Assembly (NCBI GenBank): GCA_965153455.1
Contig: OZ234503.1
Coordinates: 1,798,001 to 1,862,000 of the forward strand
Direction: 5' to 3'
DNA: 64,000 bases
Origin: Sphagnum compactum
Taxonomy: Eukaryota > Bryophyta > Sphagnopsida > Sphagnales
Positions 23,503 through 34,466 of this stretch are shown in pieces; the stretch's first letter is position 1, and each line of letters starts with the position of its first letter. A program made the position numbers and the translations under genes. The notes beneath the pieces were generated by a model. That model ran no database searches and was not told where the DNA came from. It was given only the letters and a program-made list of their open reading frames with translations.

Positions 23503-25017
23503 TCAAGAAGTGCAACAATTCATAACATTCATAGTGACACCGAAATTAAAAAAAGGAACTAGAATCCAGAGGTTATGAGGGTAATGTTCATTTACATGGC
23601 CTTTTCCGAATGGCGTGCAAGGAAAGCCCACCACCTTCTGTGCAAGGACCTCATCCATGGTCTTCTGTTTCTTGCTTGGATCCAAGAAGTCAAAATTGTT
23701 GTGGAACACAAGAGGTTTTGCCTCTGTTGCAGTGCATGCAACTCAACTTGTTAAGACCACAGTTGATCTCCATTTCCTATAATGGGAGCAACAAACAGAT
23801 ACTCCAAGACAGTCTTAGAGTAGCATATGAGGGAAGTACGTGCATTTGTGATTTTACAATTTGTATTCTTGAGATAGCCTGAGAGTGGAAGATTCAGGTG
23901 CATGGAGGAAGGAAGGAACAATGGAAAACTAACTGGCATTTCCATGCTTTGATCCAGCAATTGCACCAGGTGGCAATCTGTTGGAAAGGGAGTTGCTAAT
24001 CAATCCAGTCCCAGCAGGTTTGGCAGGGTTGCGTGCAGTGCAAGCTCTTTGGTGATGCTTGAAAGCTTTTGGCACAAATGTTCGCTGACAATGGGGACAC
24101 TGCTCCAGAGTTTGCTCATATGCTGCAAATGCTCTGTTGCAATAGGATGGACCAAACCACCACAACACAGCAGCAGCAGTTGCAAATTACAAGCCAACAA
24201 ATCTTTTCATGCATTACAACAAAACCCAAAGTTGGGTCCTCAAAACAAAACTACCAGAATCATCTTGTTGATCCTTCTTCCCACTTTTGCTGCCTGGAAA
24301 AACAGATGTGACAAATCTTTCATGCATTACAACAAAACCCAAAATTGGGTCCTCCAAAAAAGAACTACCAGAAACAACTTGTTGATCCTTCTTCTCACTT
24401 TTGCTGCCTGGAAAAACAGATGTGACAAAAATACAAAGAGAGAATCTTTGAACTTACTCACTGTTGAACTCATCAATGGCCCGGGAATCACCACTTCTTA
24501 TGGCCTTTTCCAAAGAAGGAGGTTGGGGCATGGGTCGGCGCTCCTTTGGGGGATTCTTCTCCTCTTCAATCATCCATTTCTTTTGGCATTGTGGAATATG
24601 AATTGGTAAACTGCATGTATGCATGCCTTTGAGGGAGACAGGTGAAGATTTTGTGCTAGTCTCAAGAATCTAAATTTTCTTCTTAAGAAACCAAAAAAAG
24701 AAAGAAAACAAACTTTAAAAGATTAGCATGTGACAAACCATTCTTCAAGATCCAGGAAGACTTGGAAGATTGATTCTTCAAATTGAATTTCTCCAAAGAA
24801 TTGAATTCAGATACATTCTTCCTTGGTGAAGTCTTTGTAGATATGGTGGATTGATTGTGAAAAGCAAAAACAGTGAAGAACCTTTCTTGGATCAGGGTTT
24901 GAGAAAAGGAGGGGAATGGAAACAACACCTTTTGCTTCCGAATTCACGGCCACAGAGGTAGCACACAAGCATCCGAGGTCGAGGCCCGGATTTGCCACCA
25001 AATGCAACGAGATTCAT
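23503..25017 (-). CDS. Two-finger C2HC (zf-C2HC_2 type) zinc-finger protein
   Basis: Exons on minus: 24929-25017, 24458-24610, 23934-24133 and probably 23503-23723; together 663 nt, 220 aa. Two fingers have identical spacing, C-x2-C-x11-H-x3-C: [20 protein letters not shown] (residues 19-38, split by intron 1 inside the Ser codon) and CPHCQRTFVPKAFKHHQRAC (about residues 93-112). The first runs into QKKW and a proline-rich ERRPMPQPP linker, as in ZC2HC1/FAM164-like proteins. Junctions close in frame (AG|T, GA|A). The role of plant members is not known to me; nucleic-acid or protein binding through zinc is a guess. The last exon keeps frame and starts after a fitting CAG, but its sequence is not recognised and the real 3' end may differ. 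Intron 2 carries a 114-bp tandem duplication. Confidence 0.7.
24197..24427. repeat. 114-bp tandem duplication inside the zinc-finger intron
   Basis: ACAAATCTTT(T)CATGCATTAC recurs at 24197 and 24311, and the whole unit through CTGGAAAAACAGATGTG is repeated with few substitutions. Both copies lie in the intron between exons 2 and 3 of the C2HC gene. Confidence 0.9.
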
Positions 25018-27626
25018 CTTGTTCTTGTTCAATCTCTCTTACTTTATTTTCGTCGCACAAGGCTCTCGAACTTCACACACACAGATTCTAGCATCAACAG
25101 CTTTTGTTTCTATTTCACAAAAGTCATGAATTGGACCAATACAACATGATCTTCTTCTGTTTCTATCCGGTTCTTGCAACAACTAACAAAAGAAAAATGC
25201 ACTGGAACAACAACAACAACAACGGACATGCGAAAAAACAACAGCACTGGAACAACAAGAAAAAGCACACAAGTCTGATGATCGCGGATCGGTCACATAA
25301 TAAGAATGAAGAGCTTGGATACTTGTGTGTGTGCGCGCGCGCGCGTGTATCTATCAAATGCAAGAGAGAAATGCCACAAAAAAGGAAGAAAACCGCTGAA
25401 AAAAATCTACAGGAGCAATCTGTGAGGAAGAAGAAGAAGAAAGAAATATCTGAGAGAGAGATATCTGAGCGAAAGATACACTTCACTATCCATATGCGTG
25501 AGAGAAGGAGCACACAGGCAGTCTGATGGCATGGACGGATGCGATACAGGAATTGGCGAGATCCTGCGAGATCCTCGTTCTTGCAGACGCCTCGAATATC
25601 CCCCGAAGAAAGAAAGGTGGCGTGCTTGGAATGTCGGGAGATGATGATCACGAGAAAAATAACAAAGAACCTCGTCGTGCATGGGCCGTGCGTTAGAGAC
25701 AATATCCGTTTCTAAGAGATCGGATTCACTACAATAGTGCAACCATTTCAGTAGCATTGTGGTGCTGGTTGCGGGCTTCGTACTTCCGGAGTTGTTGTTG
25801 CCACTGTTTGTTTGTCTTTGGAGTAAACAGTAAACTATGCGCCGATCCATCAAACGGAAGCAGTGCGATAGATGATTTCAGGAAGAGAATTGGTGAGAGG
25901 AGGAATATGCGAGGAAGTCTAATTAACTTTTGCAACATAGAAACTTGCAATCTTCTGCACACAATTTCTATGAAAAAAAGAGTTGTGGATATGTGAAGAG
26001 GATCTATGCACAAGAGTCAGTCCTCCTAAGTCTAGAGAAAAGAGCTCCTAGTTCTCTCCAAGGCAGCAAAGATTTTGCTTCTTCTTGATACAAAAAGCAC
26101 AAAGGAAGGGAGGGAGTGAAACTCAGAGTTTTTTCCCAAGGCAGCAGAAGGGATTTTTGTTTGAGAAATAGCATCTTGATCTTGCAGGTTGTTGTTCCGA
26201 ACATAGCATTAAAAGCAAGAGTTCCCCGGCAGAGCAAGGTAATCCCCTTTTGCTGTAGAAACAGCACTAGAAGACTGTTGTAGCAAACCATTTTACTCTA
26301 GTGAAATCCATTGAGAATGTACATTCATGTCAAAGAGATCAAAGTGGAGACAGGTGGTCATCCAAGAACAAAAAGTGTAACATCCCTCCTCTTCTCTGGG
26401 GAGGTAATTGCAGGTTTGCAATCCAAATGGGTACTGCAAAAAAGGGGTGCATGCCCTGCATGTCCTTCCAAAGAGCAGCAGCAGCATGGAGGAGCATGTA
26501 TATGGAAGAAAATATTGCAGAGTCTGGAGTTGGGACCTGACGGAGATGAACTTTGGAGAAATTCTGACAACAACAAGAGAATCAAAAAAATTGCAGTATC
26601 TCTGCTTCTTCCCTGCCACATCTCCCAGAAGTGTGCAATGTGGAGAAGGAGGGCAGCTGAACAAACTTAGGAGGATGGTTATTTTGTCAACCATTGCTGC
26701 AATTGCAATAGAGACTCGTCAATTTATGACCAACAGATTAGTAGTGATTCTTCAGAAACTGTGGGGTTTCCAAAGAGCTGAAACCAAAACAACAGGGATT
26801 CTCTCTGCATATCAATGGGAGGCAAACTAAATTGTAGTAAGCGAAGTAGCCGTCTCTTCTTAACACATCCCTGTAGACACCAAGACGAAGAAGCTTCTGT
26901 GATTGCATTGTTTTCTCTACACAGAAGAAAGCTACATTGATTAACAGGTACAAATCTTTGGACAAAAGAAAATCTGCAACCACACAGTGGAAACATGAAA
27001 TCGTCAAAGAGAATGTGCAGTGTCCAGAGTCTCTTGTTGAGGGTACTTAGCATTCTTGACCAAATTGATTGCTATTTCAGAGTTTGAATCTCTTCCTCCT
27101 CCTCCTCCTCCTGCTGCTGCTGCTGCTGCTTGGACAAGGTTGTGGAAAATGATGAAGATTCTCATGGGGACAACGGCAGGACGAAAGTCTGCGAGGCTTG
27201 CAGATTGACAACAACCTGTTCATCCCGATTATTGTTGTTGTTGCAACGTTCGACTCCCGGACTTCGCAAAAGAACACGCAACTTTTTCAAGCTAGAAAAA
27301 CATAATGTTGAACCCTAACCCTAGCCCTAAAAACAAAGAAACCCCCGCCCCCCCCCCCAACCCTAACTTTGAATACCCAAAGAAACTCCCCAAACCCTAG
27401 CCCTAAAAACCCAGGGAACTTTCAGCCCTGAGAATTCCTGGAATACCCCCAAAAAACATCATCACAGAAAACGTAGAATCTTCAACCCTAAGGAAACCCT
27501 AATCCTGACAAAACAGTTCAATAAGTCTCAGGTAACCGGCGAGAGGACCCGAATTACCGAATACAGTTGAGGCACGAATGCGCCCAGACTCTGTCGATAA
27601 TCCGGCTCCTCTCCTTGGTTACCGGG
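25018..27626. other. Upstream region of the zinc-finger gene, with microsatellites
   Basis: The proximal part should contain the leader and promoter of the zinc-finger gene. An alternating GTGTGTGCGCGCGCGCGCGT run lies at about 25324-25349, a CTCCTCCTG/CTGCTG triplet run at about 27090-27130, and CCCTAAC words at 27300-27400. Open frames here (up to 179 codons on minus at 25163-25702) are Cys/Phe/Leu-rich low-complexity readings and are not called genes. Confidence 0.4.
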
Positions 27627-27756
27627 TGTAGCCGGTTTCTGGACTAATCCAAAAAACTAGAGAAGAGAAAGGAGAAAATTATGTGTTATAACACCCCCTC
27701 CTCTGGACCAATGAGCAAGTGACACATTGCACAATGCAGTCCAGAAACCGACTACA
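27627..27756. mobile_element. Candidate 130-bp MITE or hairpin
   Basis: TGTAGCCGGTTTCTGGACT at 27627-27645 and its complement AGTCCAGAAACCGACTACA at 27738-27756 form 19-bp arms with one mismatch around a 92-bp spacer. A weaker inverted pair (GGTAACC...GAGAGGA) lies at 27531-27548 and 27606-27623. No target duplication is evident. It could also be a transcribed hairpin. Confidence 0.45.
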
Positions 27757-29460
27757 GTCTCACATAATCTTCTTCTGCCCTAAATATATTAAAAAATTTC
27801 CCCCAAAATCCCTTTCCCCCCCCCTCCCCCCCCAAAAAAAAAAACCTCTAACATTAAGAAACCCTAACGCCAATTAAAAGACCAAAAATAAAGCTCTGTT
27901 TTCTCCCCCCCAAAATGCACAAAAGTTTCAAGTTTCAACCCTAAACAAACCCCTAAATAATTCAGTGATTTTCTTGGTGGCGAATTTTCAGAAAATTGCC
28001 AGCTCAAAAAAAAAAAAGAGAGAGAGAGAGAATATTGTGTTACCAAATTGCCCTGTCTCTTTTGGAAATTATTATTGCCTGAGTTTGGACACAGTTTCAG
28101 GCACATTTTCACACAGTTTTAAGCTTTGGGGGCAGTTATTCGCCAGTTTTCTACGGTTTAGACAGTTTTATAGGGAATGTGTCCCAAATTATTAACGCTA
28201 AATAATTTTTTGGATGATTTGCTAATTATATTACATCAGAAAACTGAAAAAGGAAAAACAAACACTGACCCTAATTAATCCTCACCCCAAAAAAAAAATC
28301 TAAAAATCTCACAGAATATTTATTTACCCTAAAAATTTAATTCTAATGGTAAAATATCTAAAATCAGACAAAATCTTCAACTTTCAAGGAATCCTAAACC
28401 TAAAAGAAGCCAGATATCTGACTGGAACAATAATGTTTCTCTTTTCAAAAAAAAGAAAAAAAGAAAAAGATGAAGACTCCCCAATAAAAAATATAAACAT
28501 TAAAAAAAAACCATTAACCCAAAACAAAAAAAACCTTAAGTTCCACACCTATCTTATTTTCTCTAAAATAAACTAATGTCAAATATCCTAGAAAACATAG
28601 GATATCTTGAGCCCAAATTATCAGCAACCCTAAATACAACCTTCAAATCTGGCTACAATCTTCTTCCATCCCAAAAAAAGCACTTTGATAGTAAAATCTG
28701 TAAAAATGCATAAGATCTTCAACCCTAATAAAGCCTACCCACTACAATCCTTGAAATGCCACACTCTTTCACTCTTAAAAACAACCTAATAATTAAACCA
28801 TCTAAGAATATGCAACAAATCTTCCAGCCAACAAAACAAAAAAAAACACTATCCTTACCACAAATCCCTAGAATCTTCATAATCTACATTCACCCCCCAA
28901 AAATACTAAAACCTCTATAATATACTTCTAAATCAAAAAAAATAATAAAATAAAATCTTTGAACTACAAACATTAACCATAAAAAAATCCTGTAAATCTC
29001 CCAAAATCTTCTTCAACCTAAAAAAAAAAACCTAATGTTTTTTTTAACAAAATAAAAATATATGTAAAGCATGCAAAAGTTGGGACATGAACCCCACGTT
29101 TGTCAAAAACACAAGGCACAATCTATGACTCAAGGTGAACACGAGACAAAGGAAAAACAAACTTGGGGCAAAATTCATATAAATGCATGAAACTCATAAA
29201 AATGCACCAAAATGTGTGACATTTGAATCCCATGATGAGAATGAAAGGACTTATCATAAGAGTGTGCATTCATAGAATCCACTGACCTTATTTATTCATT
29301 GTGGCCTTCTATGCTTCAAATTTCAATTTGTTTTTGCACACTTCTAGATGCTTAGAAATTCCATGGTATATTCATGTTGTAATTGACAATTCTGATATTT
29401 TTGAAAGGCTACAAAAAGTACAATTTTGTAATTCATTTTACAATATTGTATTTCCATATG
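27757..29460. other. AT-rich DNA with diffuse CTTCAACCCTAA-type words
   Basis: AATCTTCAACCCTAA-like phrases and short CCCTAA words recur irregularly. No gene and no regular telomere-like array. Confidence 0.4.
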
Positions 29461-29655
29461 TTTTTGAATTGAGTTGCTTTGAAATGAAGTGACTTGTTTT
29501 GCTTTGAATTTAGTTCATTTGAATTGGGTTGATTTCGATTAATCTGGATTGAATTAGGTTGATTTGAATTGGGTTGATTTGAATTGAATTGGGTTGATTT
29601 CAATTAATCTGGATTGAATTAGGTTGATTTGAATTGGGTTGAATTCAGCAAGTTG
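29461..29655. repeat. 65-bp imperfect tandem repeat rich in TTGAATTGGGTTGATT
   Basis: GGGTTGATTTC with the following AATTAATCTGGATTGAATTAG recurs at 29526 and 29591, a 65-bp period. Inside each unit a shorter TTGAATTGGGTTGATT word is itself repeated. Confidence 0.75.
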
Positions 29656-31132
29656 ATTTGAATATGTAGCTCTTCCTAGATCATAAAGCACCGATGCTTT
29701 GTAACATCTGTAAATTTAGGTATCTCTCTTGCCCAAAGATTTTTGTGACGGCATATCAGAGTAACTTCCATAGACTGGAAGGTACTCGCCAATTCAGTAG
29801 AGGAACTTCCACTCCTTGGAAGTTACTCGCCAGGCTAGCTTTTCAAAATATAATTTTTAAATTTTTAATTATTTTCTATTTTCAATATTTTAAATCCTTT
29901 TTAATTATTTTTTCTTTAACTGATTTTAATTTATAATTTATTCCATTTTTTTCATCGGATCAATCTTTTTTTTTAATTTAAAGGAAGTTTTTTATTTTAT
30001 ATTTTATATTCAAAGCTCTAAAAATGTTTTTCAAAGACAATGTATCTACAAGGAAAACCACACCAAAAAAAACTCATGTTTCTTTTATTTGTCAAAATTA
30101 CAAATTTACATAATAAAATCAAAATTAAACAAAGATCATAAGATATGTACTCAAATGCACAAATCAAATGATTCATAACAAGCAAAGCTATATTAAATCA
30201 ATTGCTTTGGAAAGGACTTGTTGTGAATCAATTCCTAAAAGGATTCATAAAAAGCTTGGAGATTATTTACTAAAAAAAAATGCACCCAAAAAAAAACATA
30301 AAAGGAAAGGCTATGGATCAAGTTTCTTACTGTTCAATTGTTTGGATTTCATTTGCCCAAATCTCACAAACACATGAAAACAAATGAAACCCCAAGGTAA
30401 CAATTGCAATGTTCATATTTCTAAATTCCAATCACTCAATTCCAAATCCCACCAAAACTTATAAAAACCCAAAAGCTCCTAAAAAACCTTCCAACCAAAA
30501 ACACCCAACACCTTGGGCATCTTTATGAAATCGAAAACATTACTTACATTTTACATCCCTTTCCACACCCCCACCCCCCCAATCTTTTATTATGCATATG
30601 TTACAAACAAAATATCCAATTGAATAAATAAAAGTTTGTCAAAATTTATGAAGCATCTAGAATGAAGCAAATTAAGCCTTGTCTCCTCCCATTGGTACTC
30701 TCAAGTTTGGTAGAGACTTAGGATCAACTACAAATGTAATATTAAGAGGACAATTCTACAAGTGACTAAACACATGCCTGAAATCAGTATCGACATTGAT
30801 TATCTCAAGAAGGTGATGCAAAAAAAAAATATCCACGCAATCCTTGTACTTGGGCAACTTTTTCTCGAACATGTTCCAAAATGCATTTTCAGATTCCATC
30901 ACATTTCCAAATCCACCAATGCCATAATCTATAACCTATGCCACACTTTTCCCTAGATCCACAAAAGTAACACCACACCAAGAACTTGATTGGCCATCTT
31001 TTATCAATCTCCAGAAGCCATAAAAACATTAGAACTAAAAAAAGGAACCTAATAAGGATGTCACAAGGACTTTTAGATACAACATCAACAAAAGAATCAC
31101 AAACCCCATGATGAACATAAATTCCCATTGCA
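29656..31132. other. AT-rich intergenic DNA
   Basis: No recognisable coding or transposon signature. A short pair of GGAAGGTACTCGCCA / GGAAGTTACTCGCCA words is at about 29778 and 29818. Confidence 0.4.
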
Positions 31133-31228
31133 CCATCAAACATAGCACCAACCACACCATCAAATACACCATCAACTACTCCATTAAACACAACACCAAC
31201 TGCTCCATTACACACCACACCAACCTCA
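31133..31228. repeat. 24-bp tandem repeat, four units
   Basis: CCATCAAACA, CCATCAAATA, CCATTAAACA and CCATTACACA start units at 31133, 31157, 31181 and 31205, an exact 24-bp period. In the minus frame 30889-31356 this gives an 8-residue Gly/Val repeat. Units differ at several bases. Confidence 0.8.
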
Positions 31229-32307
31229 CTAACTCCAAAATCAACATTTTCTTCTTTAACAAAAACTTGCATACAAAATGAAAACAAAAATGAGGAAAAC
31301 AAAAAACCAAAAACCAAAAACATAATATCGCAATTTACACTTACCCTTGAATTCACATACCTTAAAACTTTTCATAGGCAGCCTTTTCCTTGTTGAAAAC
31401 CTCTTCAAAATGTAATAATCAACAAGATATAATTTCACCATAAATAATTTGTGGCATCGTTCTGTCATATAAATGTTTGTCAATTTGATTATACCTACAC
31501 AAGAAAACAACCCACTTCAAAAAAATAAAATTACACATAATTCAAACTCATAATTTCTTTAAAAAACAAATCACAAAACATAAAATAAAAAAGTTTTCAA
31601 ACTTACTTGCCATATGGTATAAAGTCCTTGTGGCCAGTTACTTCCATACCATACTTTTGAAATACGCTTCTTCCATTCGTGTAATTCCAACACATCAACC
31701 CATTTTGTTGAACAAGATTTTTATGTGTAAATCAAGGAAATTAGCAATTAGCTTGTCCACAATTAGATGAAATTGATTATGACCAATAAGACTAATCGTA
31801 AACCATATCTCATCAAAATGCCTCCACTTAGCTTTAGGCCATAAAAATAATGGATGCGGACATGGTTTGTCTATAGGCCAAGTAAACGGATGTCAATGAT
31901 CACATCAGAAAGGTTTCTTATAAATGTCAATCACACTAGAAACTTTTGTAAGGTTTCAACAATATCATCAGAATTTCAATCACATCAAAAATTGGGCAAT
32001 CGACAACTAGTCTATGCCAATGTATAGAACATTAGGTTATGTCTATCCACCAGTTTTTGGAAATGTCTTGACAAAACCTCAAAACCATGCCAATAGGTAA
32101 AAAAAACAAATTGAACTCATCAAAGTCCACAACACAATTCAAAAACCCCCTTATGAAAAAATTCCACATACAAGAATAACCAAGCCTTAAGTTGAAGCCA
32201 AATGGATAAGTAAGTAAACACATTTCATGTCTTAACATTATGAGCTCCTTTTCAACAAATAGCACATGTGATTTCTTAATAGTCTTCTCGAGACTAATTG
32301 TTGAAGA

Positions 32308-34466
32308 TTACAAAGTTGCTTCATCACCCACAATTTTCACACAATGATATTTAACATCCATGAAGATGTTGAAGGGGATAAGAGGTGCTTTACTAGTTTG
32401 CACAATTCGTTCTTGTTGCCTCTGCCTTATTAACTGTCCAATACCTCGCATAAAAAATTGGATGCTACAAAAAGACAAAACAATCAACATGTAAACAATT
32501 GAATTCTTGCAAAACAAAAAACCTAATCAAACCAATGTTCCCAAAAAAAAAGCCTAAGGTTATAAATTCAAGTCCCAAATTAATAGCTACAACACAAAAG
32601 GTTGTAGCAGTATGCATGTATAGCTTGCAAAACTTGAAAATAAGGAATGAAAACAAAAAAACAAAAGCAAAAAAGTGGCGATGCTTTATGTAGAAGAAAG
32701 CCCTTTTGGATCTTCCAAACAAAAAAATTGTAGAGGCACAAAAGAAATAAAATGCACAAACAATTTAATATTCGTCATAAATGTTGGCTTTGGGAAAATG
32801 CCATAAAAACCTAAACACTAAACCATAATTGAAAATAATTATAAAAAAATTAATTCAAAATAAAAAGATAGAAATTATTTGGTTCGAGGATACATGCTAC
32901 CATCTTTTTTTGCTACTTGCAAAACAAAAGATGAAAGCATATCCACCAAATTCTTAACAGAATATTCATCTTCTAAAAGATCAGTAATTGATATTGTTGT
33001 ATCAAGATCATAGAAGACTCTCCATTCATCAAATGCATTCTTTGCCCATAGTTCACTATCTTGCTAATTCTCCAACCGCCTTTATTTACATTGTCAATTC
33101 CTTTCATCAATATCTAGAAACCAACTCTTTGGAACAAGATCCCTAACAAGATAATCAAGCTCCATCCCCTCTCCAACTTCAAATCTAGAACACATGGGAT
33201 CACTAGAATTGGAAATAGGAATCATTTGACAATTTGATGTACAAGACATAGTAACAGAGGTAGTGTGACCGGTAACGGGGTGGTTGAACGGGGACCTGGT
33301 GACGGCTCCTGGGTTTGTGAATTTGATCTTTTGCTTTAAGGGTTTAAGGAATTAAACCTGCCGGAATGGGGACGTGATGGGGGCGGCAAGTTTATGATTT
33401 TGGGGACGTGCAACCTGTAACGGTGCATGGGAAAGCTTGAGCGGGAAGCCAAGCACGTAACAGCCGGAATGTTGAGGCGGTGGCGCTCCTGATGAGGAGG
33501 TTTTTTTTGCTGATCTGGGCCGGGCATTGGGGAGGTTAGTTGGTGTGTTGTTCTCTCTGGTGTGCCAGAGCTGCTTAGCTAGTTGCTGATTTCCTTCCGC
33601 TGTGCCAGCATCTTACTGAGTGGCTGTGTAATCTCCTGATGCAATTTGCAAGCAAGGTGATGCAGAGGGTTGATGAGAACTCTAAGGGGTCCGAGCCTTA
33701 GATGTATGAGAGGTAGGAGAGATCTGATAGCTGAACGTGCTTCTGTGGGGATTCGTTTACATCCGAGTTGTGGTCAGCAGAGCGTAGCTTTTATGCAGAA
33801 TGAGAGGCAGGAGGGGTCTGTGCCTGCAGATCTGTTGTGTGGGCATGATGGGGTTGTCTGTGTGAGAGGATTCGTTGTGAGTTTGGTTTGCTGTTGGGCC
33901 GCGTCCGAAATCTCGGAGGCTTGTTGCTGGGTTTCTGGGTGCTGGGTCCTGAGATGTCGGGAGTGAGAGCAGTGGGTAAGGAATGTGGTTTAGAGGCTCT
34001 TCGAACTGAGCGAACACTGAGGGATCTAACCTCGCACACATCACCGGAAGCTTCTGTTGCAATCAGGACGGTGTGCATTGTAGATCGGACATGAGACAAT
34101 CCTTGTTTTGTTAATCTGATTCGGAGTACAGAGATTTGTTCCCTGTATTCCGATGTGTTGATCTTGATTTTGAGCTGACCATTCTTGTTGAAGAGTAAGG
34201 CGTTGTATGCTGATGAGTTCTGTAGATTGTTAGGGTGGGGATTGTGGTGCAGGTCAGAGGATCGGGGAGCTCGGATCCGATCTGGGTCTGGGCGCTCGCC
34301 ATGTCCGGTTGCCTGTGTGTTGGTGCATCGCTCTCTCTCCGACTCTCTCCCCTCTCTTTTTGGTGACAGTAGGACATGTAATGGAACCAAATGCATAAGA
34401 AACAATATTAAATGTAGAAGGATGAAGAAAAGCATCATCTGTAGAACATGAGCTTAAAGGGATGCC
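32308..34466 (-). pseudogene. Relic resembling a Crypton/ZMYM-type recombinase, split by a solo LTR
   Basis: On minus, about 32890-33090 encodes LVDMLSSFVLQVAKKDGSMY-P-R-T, similar to the N-terminal part of DUF3504/Crypton-type tyrosine recombinase-like proteins (ZMYM, QRICH1), where a Leu-rich segment precedes a K-K-D-G-x-x-Y-P motif. A second block, 32308-32517, reads FMRGIGQLIRQRQQER and later FNIFMD, which could be the next piece. Upstream, the frame before residue block MIPISNSSDP is open from about 33100 to 33263 and resumes on the far side of the LTR at 34369-34460. Stops occur elsewhere, so it is dead. The family call is tentative; the interruption by the LTR is solid. Confidence 0.35.
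33264..34368. mobile_element. Solo LTR (1,105 bp) with GTAG target duplication
   Basis: The block starts TGTGACC and ends GGTGACA, i.e. TG...CA with a short inverted TGTSACC terminus. It is flanked on both sides by GTAG (33260-33263 and 34369-34372). Its base composition is visibly more GC-rich than the AT-rich flanks. Removing it with one GTAG joins the flanking minus-strand sequence into one continuous open frame. No gag or pol sequence and no second LTR are present, so this is best explained as a solo LTR left by recombination. Orientation is not determined. Confidence 0.7.

Noticed and set aside
25163-25702. 179-codon minus frame upstream of the zinc-finger gene
   Set aside because: Mostly Phe/Leu/Cys runs caused by GAA-rich DNA on the other strand; no domain, no splice context, and it lies in the expected leader or promoter.
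27300-28000. CCCTAA words resembling plant telomere repeats
   Set aside because: Copies are scattered and not in a regular CCCTAAA array.
33791-34438. 215-codon minus frame
   Set aside because: It spans the right end of the solo LTR and reads across the insertion junction; the open length is due to the GC-rich LTR.
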